From: an uncultured Myxococcales bacterium
Lineage (GTDB): Bacteria > Myxococcota_A > Bradymonadia > UBA4248
Assembly (NCBI GenBank): GCA_945875805.1
Contig: CAMCLY010000005.1
Span: 1 to 53,519 of the forward strand
DNA: 53,519 nt
Reading direction: 5' to 3'
Position 1 is the stretch's first letter; each line of letters begins with the position of its first letter. The notes beneath the pieces are model-generated. The model searched no databases and had not been told where the DNA came from. It was given only the letters and a program-made list of their open reading frames with translations. The position numbers were made by a program, and so were the translations under genes. Positions 53,212-53,519 of the stretch are shown one piece after another.

Positions 53212-53519
53212 TTACTTCACCGATTTACGCGGATTCTGGACCTGGCACTGAGCGGCCTTGATGATCGAACGATAGACCTTGCCGGGACTCATGGAGACGC
53301 CGGTGAGGCCGATTTCGTGCAGGCGGCCGATTGTGTAGACATCGCCACCGTGCTCGCCGCAGATGAAGATTTCGAACTTCGGATCGATGGCGCGAGCGTC
53401 AGCGACGAAGGTGCGGACCATCTTCTCGACTGCCGGGTGGATGGAGATGAACGGATGACGCTCGAAGAATTCCTTGTCGACGTAGAGCGGCAGGAAGCGG
53501 TCGGCGTCGTCGCGGGAAA
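53212..53519 (-). CDS. ppdK: Pyruvate phosphate dikinase, C-terminal end (copy B, runs off window)
   Basis: Stop TAA at 53212; the frame is open to the window edge (about 102 residues). It contains the PEP/pyruvate-binding part with ICGEHGGD (catalytic cysteine) and ends in KSVK, like copy A. About sixteen base differences from copy A over ~308 aligned bases, mostly synonymous (one visible change is VADARAID for VKDARAID). PPDK interconverts pyruvate + ATP + Pi with PEP + AMP + PPi and is common in anaerobes with PPi-based glycolysis. This is presumably the intact gene, but its 5' part cannot be seen. Confidence 0.88.
   Translation of the reverse strand, partial: SRDDADRFLPLYVDKEFFERHPFISIHPAVEKMVRTFVADARAIDPKFEIFICGEHGGDVYTIGRLHEIGLTGVSMSPGKVYRSIIKAAQCQVQNPRKSVK

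Overview
The window reads as chromosome of an anaerobic, fermentative, Gram-negative bacterium. Protein style points to the old deltaproteobacterial/Myxococcota–Bradymonadales area: several Ser/Thr protein kinases, many lipoproteins with a lipobox, MopE-like Asp-rich repeats in a surface lipoprotein, and a one-piece pyruvate:ferredoxin oxidoreductase. This placement is inference from gene content. Core genes are GC-rich with strong C-ended codon bias; several stretches (notably 44.7-47.5 kb and 48.7-52.9 kb) are clearly AT-rich.

Layout. 1-5.0 kb: tandem array of four paralogous membrane-anchored Ser/Thr kinases (the first cut by the window edge). 5.2-9.4 kb: a multi-pass membrane protein, a TrkA-domain potassium channel, and glgC (glycogen synthesis). 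9.7-13.9 kb: nifJ with a structured leader, then a nucleoside deaminase. 14.1-17.4 kb: a GNAT acetyltransferase, a DnaQ-type exonuclease fused to two BRCT domains, a lipoprotein and a 33-residue lipoprotein. 17.7-20.2 kb: preT-preA (pyrimidine reduction). 20.8-23.5 kb: a TPR-kinase and the RNase P RNA gene rnpB. 23.7-28.0 kb: a coupled operon of two surface lipoproteins and a small biotinyl-domain-like protein. 28.5-33.4 kb: a small lipoprotein, a serpin lipoprotein and an M3 peptidase lipoprotein. 33.5-38.0 kb: nadD and a two-gene xanthine dehydrogenase. 38.5-44.5 kb: an Lrp/AsnC regulator, an inositol-monophosphatase-family enzyme, alaS and prfC.

44.7-53.2 kb is accessory. An AT-rich operon encodes an unrecognised protein, a degenerate FtsZ/tubulin-superfamily protein and a family-1 uracil-DNA glycosylase. 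Next comes a truncated 3' part of pyruvate phosphate dikinase (ppdK), then an AT-rich defence-like block (restriction-endonuclease-like protein, AAA ATPase overlapping a small protein with a Glu-Ala-Lys motif, and a 188-residue unknown). The block is closed by a second ppdK 3' end that runs off the window, so the two ppdK 3' ends are direct repeats about 95% identical around the block.

The most unusual feature runs across the whole window: about thirty intergenic hairpins with one architecture. An outer stem, one unpaired G, the triplet TAT, an inner stem, a short loop, the inner stem complement, ATA, and the outer stem complement. Both stems differ in sequence from copy to copy but stay complementary, and the unpaired G beside TAT is kept, which defines an orientation. 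Some copies are followed by T-runs and probably end transcription. I do not recognise it as a named repeat family.

Metabolically the genes fit a fermenter with ferredoxin-linked pyruvate oxidation, PPi-dependent PEP/pyruvate conversion, glycogen storage and purine/pyrimidine reduction or salvage, with extensive kinase signalling and a lipoprotein-rich surface.
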